A stretch of 64,000 nt of DNA from Bryopsis sp. KO-2023 (lineage: Eukaryota > Chlorophyta > Ulvophyceae > Bryopsidales > Bryopsidaceae), in contig BSYQ01000013.1 of NCBI GenBank assembly GCA_030272585.1, forward strand, positions 2,480,001 through 2,544,000, in the 5' to 3' direction. Made by a program: the position numbers and the translations under genes. A model generated the notes under the pieces. That model did not search any database and was not told the origin of the DNA. It saw only the letters and a program-made list of their open reading frames with translations. Of this stretch, positions 27,219 to 41,102 are shown piece by piece. The first letter of the stretch is position 1. Each line of letters opens with the position of its first letter.

Positions 27219-28205
27219 TCAAGAAAAAGACTTCGAAAAGAAAGAAAACGTGCCCCCTTCTTCCCCGATGTAAGCCATCACGCTCTCCTTCGGGTGCCAA
27301 GCGATGCTCACGCACGGCGTCCGACACTTGAACTCGTGCACCGACTCCATCTCCTCCACCTCCACGATTTCGATGAACTCGTCTTCCGTGGCGAACGCCA
27401 GAAAACTGGCGTCATGACTGAACCCTATCGATCGAACTGCGGAGTCGAACTCGTAATAGCTCCCGTGCCAGGAAAGGTCGGACATCGACCTCACGGTGAG
27501 CGTGGCGTCGTCTCCCGCCGTCGCCAAGAAGATGCCTTGCGGGTCGACGTCCAAGTACCGAGCCACCCGTCCATGCGACGAGTATTTCCGACTGCACTCC
27601 AGTGAGGGATTCCGCAACACTTCCAGATTCCCCTCGCCGGTCAGACTCAACAAGTGGTCCCCTTCGAGCGTCCACCGCACGTCGTTGATCTCGTAGTCGA
27701 AAGCTTTGAACGCGTGCACGGATCGCGTCCGAACGTCGATTGTGCGGATGACGTCGTCTTTCGTCACGACCGCGACGTCCTTGGCGCTCGGAGACCACGC
27801 CAGATATATCGGCGAGCCGCCGACGTTGACCGTCCCCACACAATTCCCGCTTCGCGCGTCCCAGAAATTTGCCTTGCAATCCGCGGAAATCGACACCAGC
27901 GTGTCGTTCTCGACGGGGGACCACGCCAGGTTGGCTACGACGCTCTTGTTCCCTCGACACTCCAGCAGCGCCTGCTCGATGCTGGAGGGGTGGATCCCGT
28001 CGCACGACCAAATCTTGAGAGTTTCATCGTGCGACGCCGAGGCGAGCTTGTCCCCGTTCTTGTTCCAACATAGGGCATATATCCGTCCGAGGTGGGCTCG
28101 AACGGAGCGCGACTTGTAACCAGCGAAGAGGGATTCCTTTCCTGTGGAGACTTTGGGCTCCGCCATGGCTTCTGCGGGCTGGGGAGGAATTAATTGTATA
28201 GGCAT
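27219..28205 (-). CDS. THOC3: THOC3/TEX1, WD40 subunit of the THO/TREX mRNA export complex
   Basis: Single-exon ORF of 328 residues, from ATG at 28205 (or a second in-frame Met 13 codons on) to the stop at 27219. THOC3 is a WD40 beta-propeller subunit of THO, which couples transcription, splicing and mRNA export in the nucleus. Repeats are visible: VRAHLGRIYALCWNKNGDKL followed by ASASHDETLKIW, VVANLAWSPVENDTLVSISAD with ANFWDARSG, then IYLAWSPSAKDVAVVTKDD, INDVRWTLEGDHLLSLTGEGN, VARYLDVDPQGIFLATAGDD, VRSIGFSHDASFLAFATEDE and VSIAWHPKESVMAYIG. The block KSRSVRAHLGRIYALCWN and the end SIAWHPKESVMAY are the best family matches. It is GC-rich and intronless, unlike its neighbours. Confidence 0.92.
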   Translation of the reverse strand: MPIQLIPPQPAEAMAEPKVSTGKESLFAGYKSRSVRAHLGRIYALCWNKNGDKLASASHDETLKIWSCDGIHPSSIEQALLECRGNKSVVANLAWSPVENDTLVSISADCKANFWDARSGNCVGTVNVGGSPIYLAWSPSAKDVAVVTKDDVIRTIDVRTRSVHAFKAFDYEINDVRWTLEGDHLLSLTGEGNLEVLRNPSLECSRKYSSHGRVARYLDVDPQGIFLATAGDDATLTVRSMSDLSWHGSYYEFDSAVRSIGFSHDASFLAFATEDEFIEIVEVEEMESVHEFKCRTPCVSIAWHPKESVMAYIGEEGGTFSFFSKSFS

Positions 28206-28934
28206 GTCGCGTAAGGGATGAGCTGGGAAATCGAGCGGCCAACCCGTCGCCTGTGCTTGGATGAGGATGGTTTTTTTCGTTGCATTGGGCTCGTTTTTTT
28301 TCCAAAGAGGAAGATTAACGCCGACCTCATCCGTTTCCTTGTGTCATTTTTTTTTCCAGTGGGGCGTGTGCTCCCTAAAATCGACTGGAAAAGAAACCCA
28401 CTGTGCAATTCCACCGGTTTGCTGGGCAAGAATGGTGGTGAAGCTCACTGGATGACCTCAAAAAAATCATGGCAATCGGAGCCCCCCCCCAAAAAAAAAC
28501 AAAAAACAAAACTGATTCCTTCTTTTATTTGTGGGTGGGTGGCTGATTTGGTGCAAGTCATCATTGCAAGCAGTCTGCCAGTCCAGTCAATCAACGATTC
28601 TGCAATATGTATTGTAAATTTACATGAAACCGGTTGTCCGGCGGGCCCGCTTGGAGCCCTCTTCAACGACCCCTTGTTTTTTTTTTCTGTGGTAATTCAT
28701 TTGATGTCTTGAACCCATGCATGATCCTCCACGAAACAATCAAAGAAACACAACCCCCCCCTCCCCCTTTTCTAATCCATTCCGTACAAAATTTCACTAA
28801 AAAAAAATGCAACCAGGCCGATCGACGCATTCTTTTCTGACACAAAACCCCACCCAGTCTTACTTTGTAGTACCCCTTCCCCTCCACCTCCACCTTGCCA
28901 AAAATAAAAATTGGTGCAGTCAGTCGGAGAGTGC
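28206..28934. other. intergenic, no gene seen
   Basis: Lies between the THOC3 start and the TRAPPC10 stop, both on the minus strand. It has a C9A9 run at about 28483-28500. It must hold the THOC3 promoter and the TRAPPC10 3' UTR. Confidence 0.5.
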
Positions 28935-31900
28935 TTATCCAGCCCCGACCTTCACGAAAGTCGCTTGAACATGAGTTTTGGTTCCGCTCAACACTAGCTT
29001 AGGGGGGACGAGATCCCCGTCAGACATGGGAACAAACAGCCCCTCGAGCGTTGCGGATGATCCTGGAGCGATGGGGACCTTGACCACCCCCTCCAATGGG
29101 ACGCATGGCTGCCACATGCCCTCCTAAATGAACCAAAAGGAAAATGCAATAAAGAGGAGAAAAGGAGGGAACGATATCCACACATAGAAAAGAAATAAGA
29201 AATTCCCTGATGGAAAATGCGCAAGTATGTATATAAACATAATTTCCCTGGTCTTTAGGCCAAAAGGCTTACTAATTCACATGCATATGAGCAAATTTCC
29301 ATTTCCCCACCCCCTCTCTCAAAACAAAAAAAGACAAGAACAGACAAACGATCCTCCACTCGATTATACAAATGGCCCCAGTTACTCATTCGCCACCCCA
29401 CACTTTCACCCTCAATGTCACACAATTCAAAAATTAAACAAAATGCATGCAATATAATTCATCCAATTTCTAAACAAAACATTCAAAGTGGATGAGTCAA
29501 CCCACCACAGCAATCGTGTATGGCACATCATCGTTGGAGTGTTTTCCAGCCAATCTTTCCAATGCCCAGGCGAGAGCCACAGGAACCCCCACAGAAGCTT
29601 GGGATGGGGGCAGCAACGTGACCCTGAAAGAGTCCCTGTCAGACCCATCCACCCCCACAACGGCATCGAAGGTAAAAGGCGACGAGAACTCGAATTCTTC
29701 ATCGCCCGAGCAATTATCGGGGTTTAATTTTGGAGGTGGTTGGGAGGGGGGTGGGGGTAGGGCCACGGGGAAGTCGAGCGAATTATTGGGTGCCAGGAAA
29801 TCGGAGCAACGGACCGGTCTGGGGTACTCTGCGTAAGTTTTGATTTTGTACTTGATGGAAACCATGCCTCGGAGGGTGGGGGCTCCATCCAAGCTGGAAG
29901 ACAGCAATTTGGCTGCAAAAAATGGACATGACTATGTTGAGAAATGTTTGAATCGTTATCGGATTGGTTTACATTATCGCAATAAAACACCCCCCAAAAA
30001 ACAAACATGAGAAAATAAAAAAATGAACCCACCATTCACAATGCATGTATGCTTCAAGTTAGCACACAGTTTCAATTCTCAACAGCGCATTTATCTACAT
30101 TTATTGTTTTTCTTCTATTCTTCTATTTATTTCTTTTATTATTAAAACAAAAAATTATTACTATTTATTCATTTTTTTTTTGGGGGGGGGGGGAGGGGAG
30201 GAGTGCAAAATGCAATGTTTACCTTCTTGAGCCGAAATCCGGTACATCAACGACAGCGACTCCGATCTTTGCAACGGACAAGGGAATTTAATCCCCAGGG
30301 CGTTCGGAGTGAATCCATTTTCATCCGACGAAGAAGTGCCCGACAGCACCACCCCGTCCAAAACGCATGCCAGCGGCAAGCACGATGTCATGTTCACCGT
30401 CAAAAGGCTATCCCCCGTGGATTCCAAATTTATCATGGATGTTTCCAGAGTGAAAGGGTCGACCACCGGGAATCGAAGCAGCATGACGTGGCTGCGTTGA
30501 CATCCGCTCAGGTAATCCACGCGTGTCTCCAGGGCCCAGTGCCGATCTGATCGATGGAATTAACAGGGGAAAAAAAAGAAAGAAAAAGAACGGTTCAGAA
30601 ATGGCAGTGTCCCCCAATGAACGATTGAGAAGGGCATTTGAATTTTCAAAAGTCTCCTTTGCTTTCCATGCCTCCACCCCCTTTCAAAGTGTTTTTTATT
30701 TTTATTTTTTTGAGTTGTCAGCTCAACTGTGACTGGCTAACACCTACAGCAGCCCCTGCAAGGAAGAGTTCATTCTCAGAAAAAAAAACAAACAAAAACC
30801 AAAAAAACCACTAAGAGGTGCAATTGCCTGTTGAGGTAGATTGTCTGTTGTATGCACTGGGATGCTTTTCACTCCAGTCTTACCAAGGGAGCCACCGTTT
30901 TCATCCACCCCTTCTTTGGACGTCCCGCCTTCGCTCGATTCACAGCCCACCCCAAACTCCATCAAACTCCACACCAGCAAACCAGTTTCCCCCAGAGCCA
31001 CGTCAGGCAATCCAACCACCCCCCCCTCCTCCACATCCACCCATTCCCCATGGCAGTCCAATCCATCCATTCTGATTTTCATGACGAACGCCTGGGAGCT
31101 GGGTTGCGGACCTCGGTCGATCGGCCGGAGGGTCAATGTGGCTTCCGACAGCTGTTCGAATTCGCTGTGGATGAGGATGCCGACCCATTGGTACTTATGA
31201 CAGACCAGGGAGTCTTGAGGGGCTATGGAGGAGACGGTGATCCTCTGAGCCGAGGGTCTGACTTGGACGATTATCATTTCCCCTTGCACTGGCGATGGAC
31301 CTGTTGGAAGCAGGACCATAGAGACATGATCAGCGGTAGTTTTTTTTATCTGATGGTGGGTTTTCTTCCGGGGAATGTCACTTTTAGAGCATCGCTGGTT
31401 CTTCTTGAATGCCTGGAATTGCATTGGGGGTGTTGCACTCGAGGTGCTGGACGCCATTGGGAATACATGTACTTAAAACATATTTATTTATCTATTTCTT
31501 TTATTTTTTGGAGTGTTCGCGCTAAAACCAAACATGGTAAACGTTAAGTTTGTTCTGCATTATGCAAAACAAGCATTCGAAGAAAAGCAGGATTGAAAAA
31601 AGGAGTTTCTGCCAACCGACTGGAGGTACCATTCCAGCGGATTGACTGTCCCCTTTTTCAACTTGACAGCAAAAGACTAACCTGGTCCGCTGAGTGCCTC
31701 CGCTGTGCTGGGCCGTCTCCTCATGCCAGACAAGTTGGTCCAGGAAGGCTGCACAGGGTTTTTTGAATCCTCTTGCACCACAGGGATGCAAATAGGAGCA
31801 GACTGGAGATCGGCCAGGATGTGCTGGACTGTGTAAATGCCTTCTTGCATAGGCCGACATTTGAATCGTAAAAGGGAATTTCCGGGCTCGATTCTGACTG

Positions 31901-34900
31901 TTTTTTTGCCGGGTTCTGTGGAATCCGAACAGGGGCAGTGCAGGGACCTGGTGGGAGAAAGGAAAAAAGGAAAAAAAAGGAGCTAAATTCGACAGAAAGT
32001 AATAATAATACAATGGAGGGATGGAGTGTTGAAAGGAGAAGAGGAAAAAACATGAAAACAGAACTAGATAATGAAAACTTCAAAAAAAGAGTGAAGTGGT
32101 ACGAAAGCCCTTCATTGGGAAAAAAAAATAAAGGATATGCAGCTTCCTAGAAAAAGAAAAGGCCATTTTTTCGAAAGGAAATTGTTTGGAAAATGCCCAC
32201 CTCGTCACTTGTTCCAACGTCCCCTCCAGAATGGAAGACGTCGCTCTGTGCATTTTTCGCCTGGATTCCATTTTGCTTGAGGACGCAGAAATCAGCGAAA
32301 AAAACGGAGGCAGTCTGCCAGGCTCCGGGGACACCGTTTGACTCTGACTGGCTTTTTTCAGCAAAAACACAGTAAAAAAAATCAGAAAAACAAAAAAACG
32401 GAAATTTGTCAGGAAGACATAACCCTTTCTCACTGGCAGCTGACCAAACCTTGGCACACTGTCCCTTGCAGCAAATTAAAAATAAATAAATAAAAAAACC
32501 CACACACAGGAAAATCAATATTTCCGGAACGAAAGGCGGCACCCTCTCTCCGCACCAGCACCTGACGCTTTCTTTTTTTGTTTTCAAGTCGAAAAAGTCT
32601 GACACAACAAGAATGCCAACCACTCATTAGCATGGAAACCCATCCAGAAAAAACGACAAATATATATATATATCACATCAAACATCACCATCTCATTCCA
32701 CTACTTGAATTTCTCTCTCAAAAAAAATCAAAAGCTTTTCCATTTCAGTACCTGCCTCCGACAGCACCCCTCGGCCCCCAGCAGTCGACAAAACTAACAC
32801 GGCATTCGTCAAATCAAGTCCTTCCGGCAGCCGACTGTTGATTTCGATTTCCACATCCACCACATCCCCAGCGTTCATCAAAATCGCCCCCGGCTGTCGA
32901 TGTTTGCAGTTACTGGCCAGCTCGGTAGCAGGGACGGCTGGTGGGAAAAGAATCGGGCCACCATCGCCGTCGCTTTCCTCTCCGTAATAAAAGGACATCC
33001 TAGCTTTGGCCAAATTGATCTGGCACAGCAAAAGAATGGTCAACTATGTTTCTGCCTTTTCTGTTGATTGTCTGTTTTAATGTTTTTTCTGTTGATATTC
33101 CCAAGGCAATTTCATTTGGCTCCAAACGACACACCACAGCACTGCTCCCTGAGCAAGCATTCTGTCAAAAAATCCTGGAAAAACAATCAGAATGAATGGT
33201 GACCCCATCCTCAAGAATCGCATTAGCCCATTTATATACCTTCCATTTCTTTGATTGGATCGGTGGCCTGTCGAAATGCCCAATGAGTTTTCTGCAGATT
33301 GATACAATACATTCGAAAACTATGGCAATAATAAATGAATAAACATGGAAATTGACTTTCCTCAAACCAGATCATTATCTTTATTCTATTTTATGTCATT
33401 ATATTTATTATATTTTTATTGACCGTTAAACATCGACAATCACTCACTTGCAGAGCGGGCGCTGTCACCAGGTGCTGCTCTGATAAGCCCTCCCGGTCTA
33501 ATTCCTCCGCACACGAAACGAGCTCTTCTTGCATGGAATTCCGGATGGCTTCCACTCCGCACCCCTCAGGCAACCCCAAATAATTCAGACAGGTGGCCAT
33601 AAGCATGGTGGGCTCCGTGCCCCTCAAACAAGCCGCCATTTGGGGAAGGACCTGAGCTTTCAGAGTGTCCCAGCCTTCTCTGAAATACATGTCGGATTTC
33701 ATCTGATAGAGCTGCTGGGAAGCCGAAACCAGCCCATGCCTGAGGAGCAAGGGGGCCACATCGGATCGAAGGACGGCGCTGGTGCGGACTCGGCCAGTTC
33801 TGGATAAAACGCACCGAGAATAAGGGTTACAATGACTAGCTTTGTTGGTTTCTCCACTTCTTTGACTTTGATTTACAACACAGACTAAAAAAAGCCGGCC
33901 TACTGGTTGAAAATTTCAGAAATGGGGAATTCAAAGAAAACAGAAAGGAAAAAGGCACCAAGCACACACCGGGAATAGCACCAAGCAGCTGCCAGAGTGA
34001 CTTCGACGAAAAGATCTTCGAAAAGGTCATCCGAGGACAAGGCCCGCCGAAGCCGCCAGTCTGACATCCAGTTCTCTCTATCCATGCTGAATGGACTGAT
34101 GCTCGGTCCTGATGTGGTGGGAGCCCCTCCCACCTCCTGATGTTCTTGACTGGAATCAGAGGGCATGATCATCAAAGGGTCGCTCGACAGCTGAGTGGCC
34201 TGGGTTCACACTTGAAAAGAGTGAGTATTCGAGGCAGCATGTCAGACATGGGGTCGATCCAGTACAGCCCAACCCACCCTCTTTGTCTGATCGTTCACTC
34301 ATCATGGTGATATACCTAAGCACTCGATGTAAAATACCCAAAGAAAGAATAAAAAGAGTGGAGCCTGAGTGTTATTTCATTTCGTCAAGTGTTGGTGCTC
34401 GAATGTCTGACGAATTGCTGACAAGAGGGCAGATTCCGATTTACTCGAAAAGACTGACACCCATCCATGTGGCTGAGGTTTTGTTCGATCGTCTTGCATG
34501 TGTTATCATCAAGGGTGGATTTCCACCCTCGATGGATCGTTCACCACACAAATGAGTTAATATATATATATATAGGTTATTTCCCAAGACGATTTTCAAA
34601 TATGACGGGAAAAAAGTGTAATAAACCAATAATCGGCTGCTTCATCAAACAAATTTTTGATCAGTATTGACACAACAGGAGTTCCTGATGGATCTCACCC
34701 AGCTCCCTCCACCAGTGGTGGCTGATTCAGACCGGCTCGGCATGATGAAGCTTTCCGACAAATCGGTTGCTCTGGAAAGCGTGATACCAGGCCCCGGTTC
34801 GTCTTCATTATTATCGCTCGGGGCGGGGGGATCCGTCGAAACGTGATAGGAAGACAGCGATTCCATGCTGGTTCGAGACCCCATCGATTTCACAGAACTC

Positions 34901-37900
34901 ATTTCCAGAGCACTGTCGGGGGGTGCTGGGGTGCCGGGATGCAAGGGGCTACGTTCCTGTGGCTTTTATCAGAATCATCCCCAACAAAGAAAAGTCAATC
35001 GAGTGAGGTGGATTGGTGCCGCCATGCAATATCCAGGTCAGAATTTGTGTTAAAACGACTGTGGTGCAGAACAGACAATACCTGGATCTCGCTCCCCAGG
35101 GAAATGAACGAAGTCACGGAGCCTGGGGACCGATCCAGCGTCCCTCCACTCGTATTTGACCTTCGATGATACCTGTTTATGTAACAAACACGAGTAAAAA
35201 ATCGCATCAGCAACATATTCTGCAAGAAAACTGTTCAGAAACACCTGCCACATCCTGTGAAGGTCGCCAGTGGTTTGGTTGGGGTGAGGGTTGTTTGAAA
35301 GAATGGAAAAAAAAGCACCTTGGGGTTTTAGTCAGTCCTGCTCGAGACATCCAGGAAGGGGCACGCTCGATGTCCAAAGAGGTCATGTCGCCGGAATGAC
35401 TCATCGAAGACATTCCGCCCCTTGTGGTCCGAGAAATCATAGAGGCCTGAAAACCATGAAAAAAAGGGAAAAAAAACAGATTTTATAGTGGGAGCGAAAC
35501 AAATGAACCATCGAAACGAAATCTTATAATTTAAAATTTAAATTTCAACTTTTTTTTTGCCTTGTAGTTTCTTTGGATTTCAGAAAGGTGTCGATTGCTT
35601 GCAAGAAGAGCCCATTGCAGCAGAAAAAGCGAGGAGAAAAAAAGAAGGAAACCATAAAGGATGCACACAACACGTTTTAAAGCCCATTTCATAACACGAT
35701 AAAAAACCAACCATAAAATAAAAACGAAACTAAATTCTACCTCGATCTTATGCTGCAGGGACTCTATCATGGAGGATGCCTTTTTGGCCATGAAAGACTT
35801 CCCCGAGTCGGCGGAGCCCGAATGCGACATCAAGCAAACGGGTGCAAAAGTGGGCAAGAGGTCGGCTTGAGGAAGCCCCAGGGGTGCAGAGCCCTCCGGG
35901 GTGTCCACCTCGAAGGCCTCCCCCACCAGTCTCAGCTCTTCTCGAGCAATTGCATACACATGGCCCAACAAACAGTAGAAATGAGCATCCCGACTGCCCC
36001 CTGACCTGGTAAAATCACCAGCACCAGAACCCCACACATATAAAAACTTAACAGAGGGTCAGAAATGAATGACAATCGTTTGTTTCGCATTTCTAATGGC
36101 ACAGACCTGACCTGACACCATAAAAGGGCAAAAAGTACACAGCGGATGCACCCCCTGATTCATGCGGCTATATCGCGGACAGATTTGGGCCTGTATGAAC
36201 ATTTCTGTAAAAAATTAAAAAAAAAAAAAATGATTCAAGATTACATAATAAAGAACGAAAAGACGCATTACCTGGTATCTCGGTAACGCTGTCCCCCCGG
36301 GCCTTGATGCTTTCTCCTTCCCCCCAACGCATTCGGGTCCAAATCCACCGTCATGTTTTCCAAACCAGGTACCCCCACTTCCCAATTGACCTCGCTCAGC
36401 TCCACCCTGTCCCCTTTTCCGGCCCCGTGTTCTTGACGCAACGCAGTGCCTAAAACGTCTCCTTGAGGGTCGTGTCTTTCTTGGGCACGATACACTTTCA
36501 CCACCACTGTGGCGATGGACAGACATGCACTGAAGGACCAAACCTACCCAGAAAAAAAATAATAAAAAAATGTTTGAAAAAAAACGCCGCCGCGAACAAT
36601 GTTAAGCAACCCAGCCACCTGCCCAACCCCTCAAGAAAACAAAGGGATTGATTGATTAATGGGTATGTGCGTCGATGCTCGAACGAGGGACATGAAACAT
36701 GCACCGACAGTGCATTTTTCTCTAAAGGAAAGCAATACTTGGTTCTGCAGGGCGAGATATATATATATATTTCTTTCAAGATAAGGTTGGCCTCCAAAAT
36801 AATTCGAAAGTGAATAGCACTTGGTGTTAATGATGGGATTCTTCTTGGTAGATTAGGGGGGGGGGGGGAGCAAAAACTCAAGGCGATTAGGCGATTAGGC
36901 ACGCAAGGCTTTCATTGCATTTTGTTTTGTTCATTGAACTCCATAACCCATCTGCCTAATCGGTTAATATCGGTGCAGGATAAAGAAACTAAACTTTTTC
37001 TGTCAAGGTACATTTTTTAATGATTGTTTGAAAAAAAAAAAATCTCACGAAAGAAAAAGTAAAAGGAAGAAAAATCCACTCACCGACAATACAACTGCCC
37101 CACCTCTCTGAACAGCGGCTTGCTTTCGTTCGCCTTTTCTTTTTCTTTCAAAAGTCGAGAAAATGTTTGAATGAACTTAAGCCCTCGTTCAATCACCTGC
37201 CCGCCCCCCCCAAAAAAAATAAAATAATAAACTCAATAAACATTGATAATATAGTCTATTAAAAAAGTAAGCATCAAAAACAAAAAAAAAAGAAAAATAT
37301 TACATGAGTATATCATTAATCTCAGATTAAATCAGCATTCCAAGAAAACGAGGCAGATAAAAATAAATCAACCACATGGTTATCGAAACCCAGGTCCTAA
37401 TGTGTGTATTTAACAAGAAAAAAATAAGAAAAAATTTATGTAAATCTAATTTATTTTATTTTGTGTTTATTTTTGGTCGATGAATGCCCTTACCTCCACA
37501 GGTCGGCCCAGCTTGATGAGCAGGCGGGCTTGAGCAGCAAACAGATACTGTCGAAACTTGAATTCCGTGAGGCCTTTCCTGCTCATGACTGCCTGTCGAG
37601 TTTTGTTCCAAGTGGCCGTCATCAAAGTCGAAACATCGTCCCCAGTTTCATCCCCACCTGCAGAATAATTTTTTCGATAAAAAGACATTTTCAAATTCTA
37701 TGACCAAGAAAAGACCAAGGAAATGATCGTGAGGTTCGGCACACAGCCGGAATTTAAATTTATCGATCCAGAAATCGGTATTTTCTTTTTTCTTAAAATA
37801 AATAAAAATAAATAAATAGACGGGAGTCTGGACCCACCAAATTTGCTGCCGGCCAAAGCCCCGCCTTCTGCCAAAGCTTCGAGATAACAAGCTTCAAGCT

Positions 37901-38999
37901 GCACACACAGAAAATTGAAAAAAGAGAGAGTGAGCAGAAGAACAATGAACTGTCTAGTTTTCTTCATATAGACTGGAAGCAGCCCCCCCCCCCCAAAAAA
38001 AAAATGTATATATATATGTATTTATATTCTCCACCGCTGGAAAAATGCTCCATCCATACAGATTGACACATTTCTAGGATCGTTTTTTTATTTCTTTTTT
38101 TTCAAACCCCAGAAAATCCAGAAAGTGATGAAAAACCAACCTGAAGTGAGAATGAGCCAGTCCTTCACAAATAAAAGACTGAAATGGAAAGGGGAAGAAA
38201 AAAAAAGCTGGAAATTGTACCTCGAAGTATTCACGCAGAGCATCTTCCAGCAGCCCCATCACAGTGAGCATCAACGCCAGGCTGTCCTTCACCAAATAAA
38301 GGGTCGAGAAGTTCCAACCGGGCTCCAGCCTTCGAATCATCAATTTCCTGACCTGTTCACACACATCCCGCTTCATTTTCGCAGAAAAAAATCAGCAGAA
38401 CATTGAACAAGAAAAATTTGAGAAGACTACACCCCACCCCACCCCACCCCCCTAGATACGATTAGAAAAAAAAAAAACGATTGGAAAGAGGTCAGTTTTT
38501 GCTGCATAAACAGCCAGAAAACAAGGAGGGCCTCACTTCTTTGGGGGGGAAATTAACGCTGTCCATTATCTGAGTGAACATCGATCTGCGCCATAGATAT
38601 TTTCCCATCCAGTTGCGAAAGCCCAACAGAGAAATATTATCTATGGAAGAAAATATATATAAATCTGCTTGGATGAAGTTACCTCTTCTTCATAAGCCGC
38701 TTGCCTGGTTTGAAAAGAGGCCTTCACACAATCTTTCAAAGTTCTTGCCAAATCGTCCATTCCCAAAATGGTCACAGCGGATTCCCTGGAGGGTCCGAAC
38801 GCGAAGTCCAACCGAACGCATCGCTCCAGTCTTTTGGGGTTGAAATCGTTTTGCAATTTTTCAAACACCTTTTTGGGGGGCAAACAAAAAAAAAACATTT
38901 TTTTTTTCCTTTTCTTTTTTCGAAACACCACCCATGAATTCAAGAACAAGACTAATTTGCACTTTTCAGAATGTTTTTCTTTTCTTTTCTTTTCTTTTC

Positions 39000-39030
<31 letters not shown>

Positions 39031-41102
39031 GGCAGTCATCTCAAGGTTACATTGTATAAAGGGTGATTCAATTTTTCTGGTCAATTGTGAATTGTGGAAA
39101 CTAAAACCAATGCACACACACACACACATCTGTAAAGGAAAAAAACATGCTACTGCGTTTTATTGTGACCAATAAAAAGCGCACACTGACGAGAGACAAT
39201 ACCTTCCGGGGACCTCTTGCTGCTTGATCCACCTCCGGTGGTCTGACATACACGATCACCCATTCTGACAAGCTGTCCAGCGCTTGATCACTTCTGTTGG
39301 CATCCAGCATTGCCCTCAACTTGGGACGAACATTCGATTTATAATCGGCGCTTTCCCAAGAAGTCACCTATTTTTTGAAAAAGATGAAGTTGAAAAAAAG
39401 AAAAACAGAAGTTGCACGAGCATCCAAGAAAGGGGGGGGAATTTTGACGAAAAAAAACAGTTTTCACGAAAACTCACCACAATGATGTGGGCATATGGAA
39501 ATTTAAACCAGGAAATCGGGCTGTGTTTGTAAGGCTTCAGCCTCTGTATCTTTTGATGTTTCGATAATAGAAACCTGTTCGTTCCACACAAACAGTGCAT
39601 CAACAATGAGTCCAGTAACAATGAAAAGTGTTTTTTTTTTCCTTGTTTCACTGGCATGCCCCATTTTAATCAGGTCATCCTCTGATACAACAATCTACGA
39701 ATTTCAAAAAAATAAAAAAGGGAAAAAAAATGACCCCAGAAGAGAAAAAAACCCTCATCTTTCTGGTTACTATGACTGACTTTGTTGGATCAACCCTGAT
39801 ATTCCCTGGATTGCCTTTTTCAATGGCACATTTTTTTGTAATTTTCCAACATATCCTTGAGATCCAGTGAACGGTTTCCAACCCCCATGTCTAGTCTGTC
39901 TAGTGGAAGAATTTTTTTTTTTCAACTCAGGCAAAAACAGAGAAATCTTGATATGGTAGATTGTATTGAATGCACCCCTTCTCCAGTTATGAATATTGAT
40001 ATTAAACTAGGCATCAAATATACAAATATGAAGATGTGCCCCTGTTCTCCTCATTTTATAATTTAATATGTATATATGTCTGCACATTTTAAAAAATTCT
40101 TTGCTGATTATTTATTTTTTGGGGGGAGTTGGAGGTTTCTTGCCTAGGAGGCACTCACTCGACATCGAGCTCTTGGACGTGAACGGATTTCCCAAATTTG
40201 TTTTCAAAAATTAGCCCATAGAGGGGCATCCGAGCCTTCAACGGCTACAAAAGCAAAGCACACGATCGTATCATTATCAGAAAAAGCAAAAAAAAACCCA
40301 AAGAATCCTGCCCAGAATTCTACAAAATTAAATAAATAAGATACATGCACGGCACATGGTCCAGCAAAATAATCCAGCCGAAAACGCCCTTCTGTGAAAA
40401 TAATGCAAAAACGATTGATATCCATCAAGCTCTGCTCGCATTTCATATTTAAAAAAAAAAAAAGCCCATTGTTCTTTTGCAGAATAATATATATATATAT
40501 CGATGTGGATGGCATTCTTTTTTGCCAGGTGGAATGCACAGAAAAAGTTTCGAAAAGATAATAAAATCGCTGTTACTTGTTGTAATGGTTTCTAGACAGA
40601 TGGGCCTAGCGATCATAAGATTAAATAATCAGTTCCATGGCAATTCTTAATTTTTTTAATTTTTTTTCCCTTGATGGACCTCATATCCATCTCCATAAAA
40701 GAAACAACCCTGGACCTCACTTTTTCGCTTCTTTCTACTCTCTATCAGGGGTTGCACACGCAAGCAACGAACTGAAAAAAAAAATCAAAACGTCCTTTAT
40801 CAGCTAATCCCCCCCCCCCCCCGCGGATCTCGATTGCTTCTCTTCTGCCTGACGAAAGATTCCATCGAGATCTGCTATCCTACCCAGCTATCCCACACTC
40901 TATTGGACGCCAAAAATACAAGTGCTTGCATGGTCCCCCCCCCTCTCTCCCTCAACCCACCAGGGGCTGAAAACAAGCAAACCCATCCGTTCCCTGAACT
41001 CACTTCGGATATCGCTGGCCATAGAGTGCGCTCGCTGATGTCGTCCACGACGACTACGATCTTGTCGTCGTCATCGTCGGTTTGGTCCGTTTTCAGCGAC
41101 AT
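28935..41102 (-). CDS. TRAPPC10: TRAPPC10/Trs130, TRAPP II tethering complex subunit
   Basis: About 23 minus-strand exons run from ATG at 41102 to TAA at 28935. Clear ones include 41102-41004, 40246-40160, 39546-39475, 39368-39203, 38869-38684, 38354-38220, 37662-37494, 37198-37084, 36545-36271, 36004-35742, 34957-34676, 33805-33449, 33020-32750, 31950-31690, 31466-30815, 30548-30223, 29915-29500 and 29126-28935. TRAPPC10 is a large subunit of TRAPP II, a Golgi tether and Rab exchange factor. Family anchors are SEWVIVYVRPPEVD, FEKLQNDFNPKRLERCVRLD, the foie-gras-like segment EPGWNFSTLYLVKDSLALML with EDALREYFELEACYLEAL, and QYLFAAQARLLIKLGRPVEV. C-terminal beta-rich repeats include EPGKKTVRIEPGNS and GIYTVQHILADLQ. 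A Ser-rich, probably disordered stretch occupies about 35444-34676. Some exon edges are approximate. Confidence 0.86.
39010..39032 (+). repeat. G23 homopolymer after (TTTTC)n and T-run
   Basis: In a TRAPPC10 intron, about five TTTTC units (from 38974) pass into a T-run and then 23 G. It is the longest of many T-run/G-run junctions in the window. Confidence 0.9.

Noticed and set aside
28445-28893. Minus-strand ORFs between THOC3 and TRAPPC10
   Set aside because: They are low complexity or homopolymer-led and lie outside the spliced frames of both neighbours.
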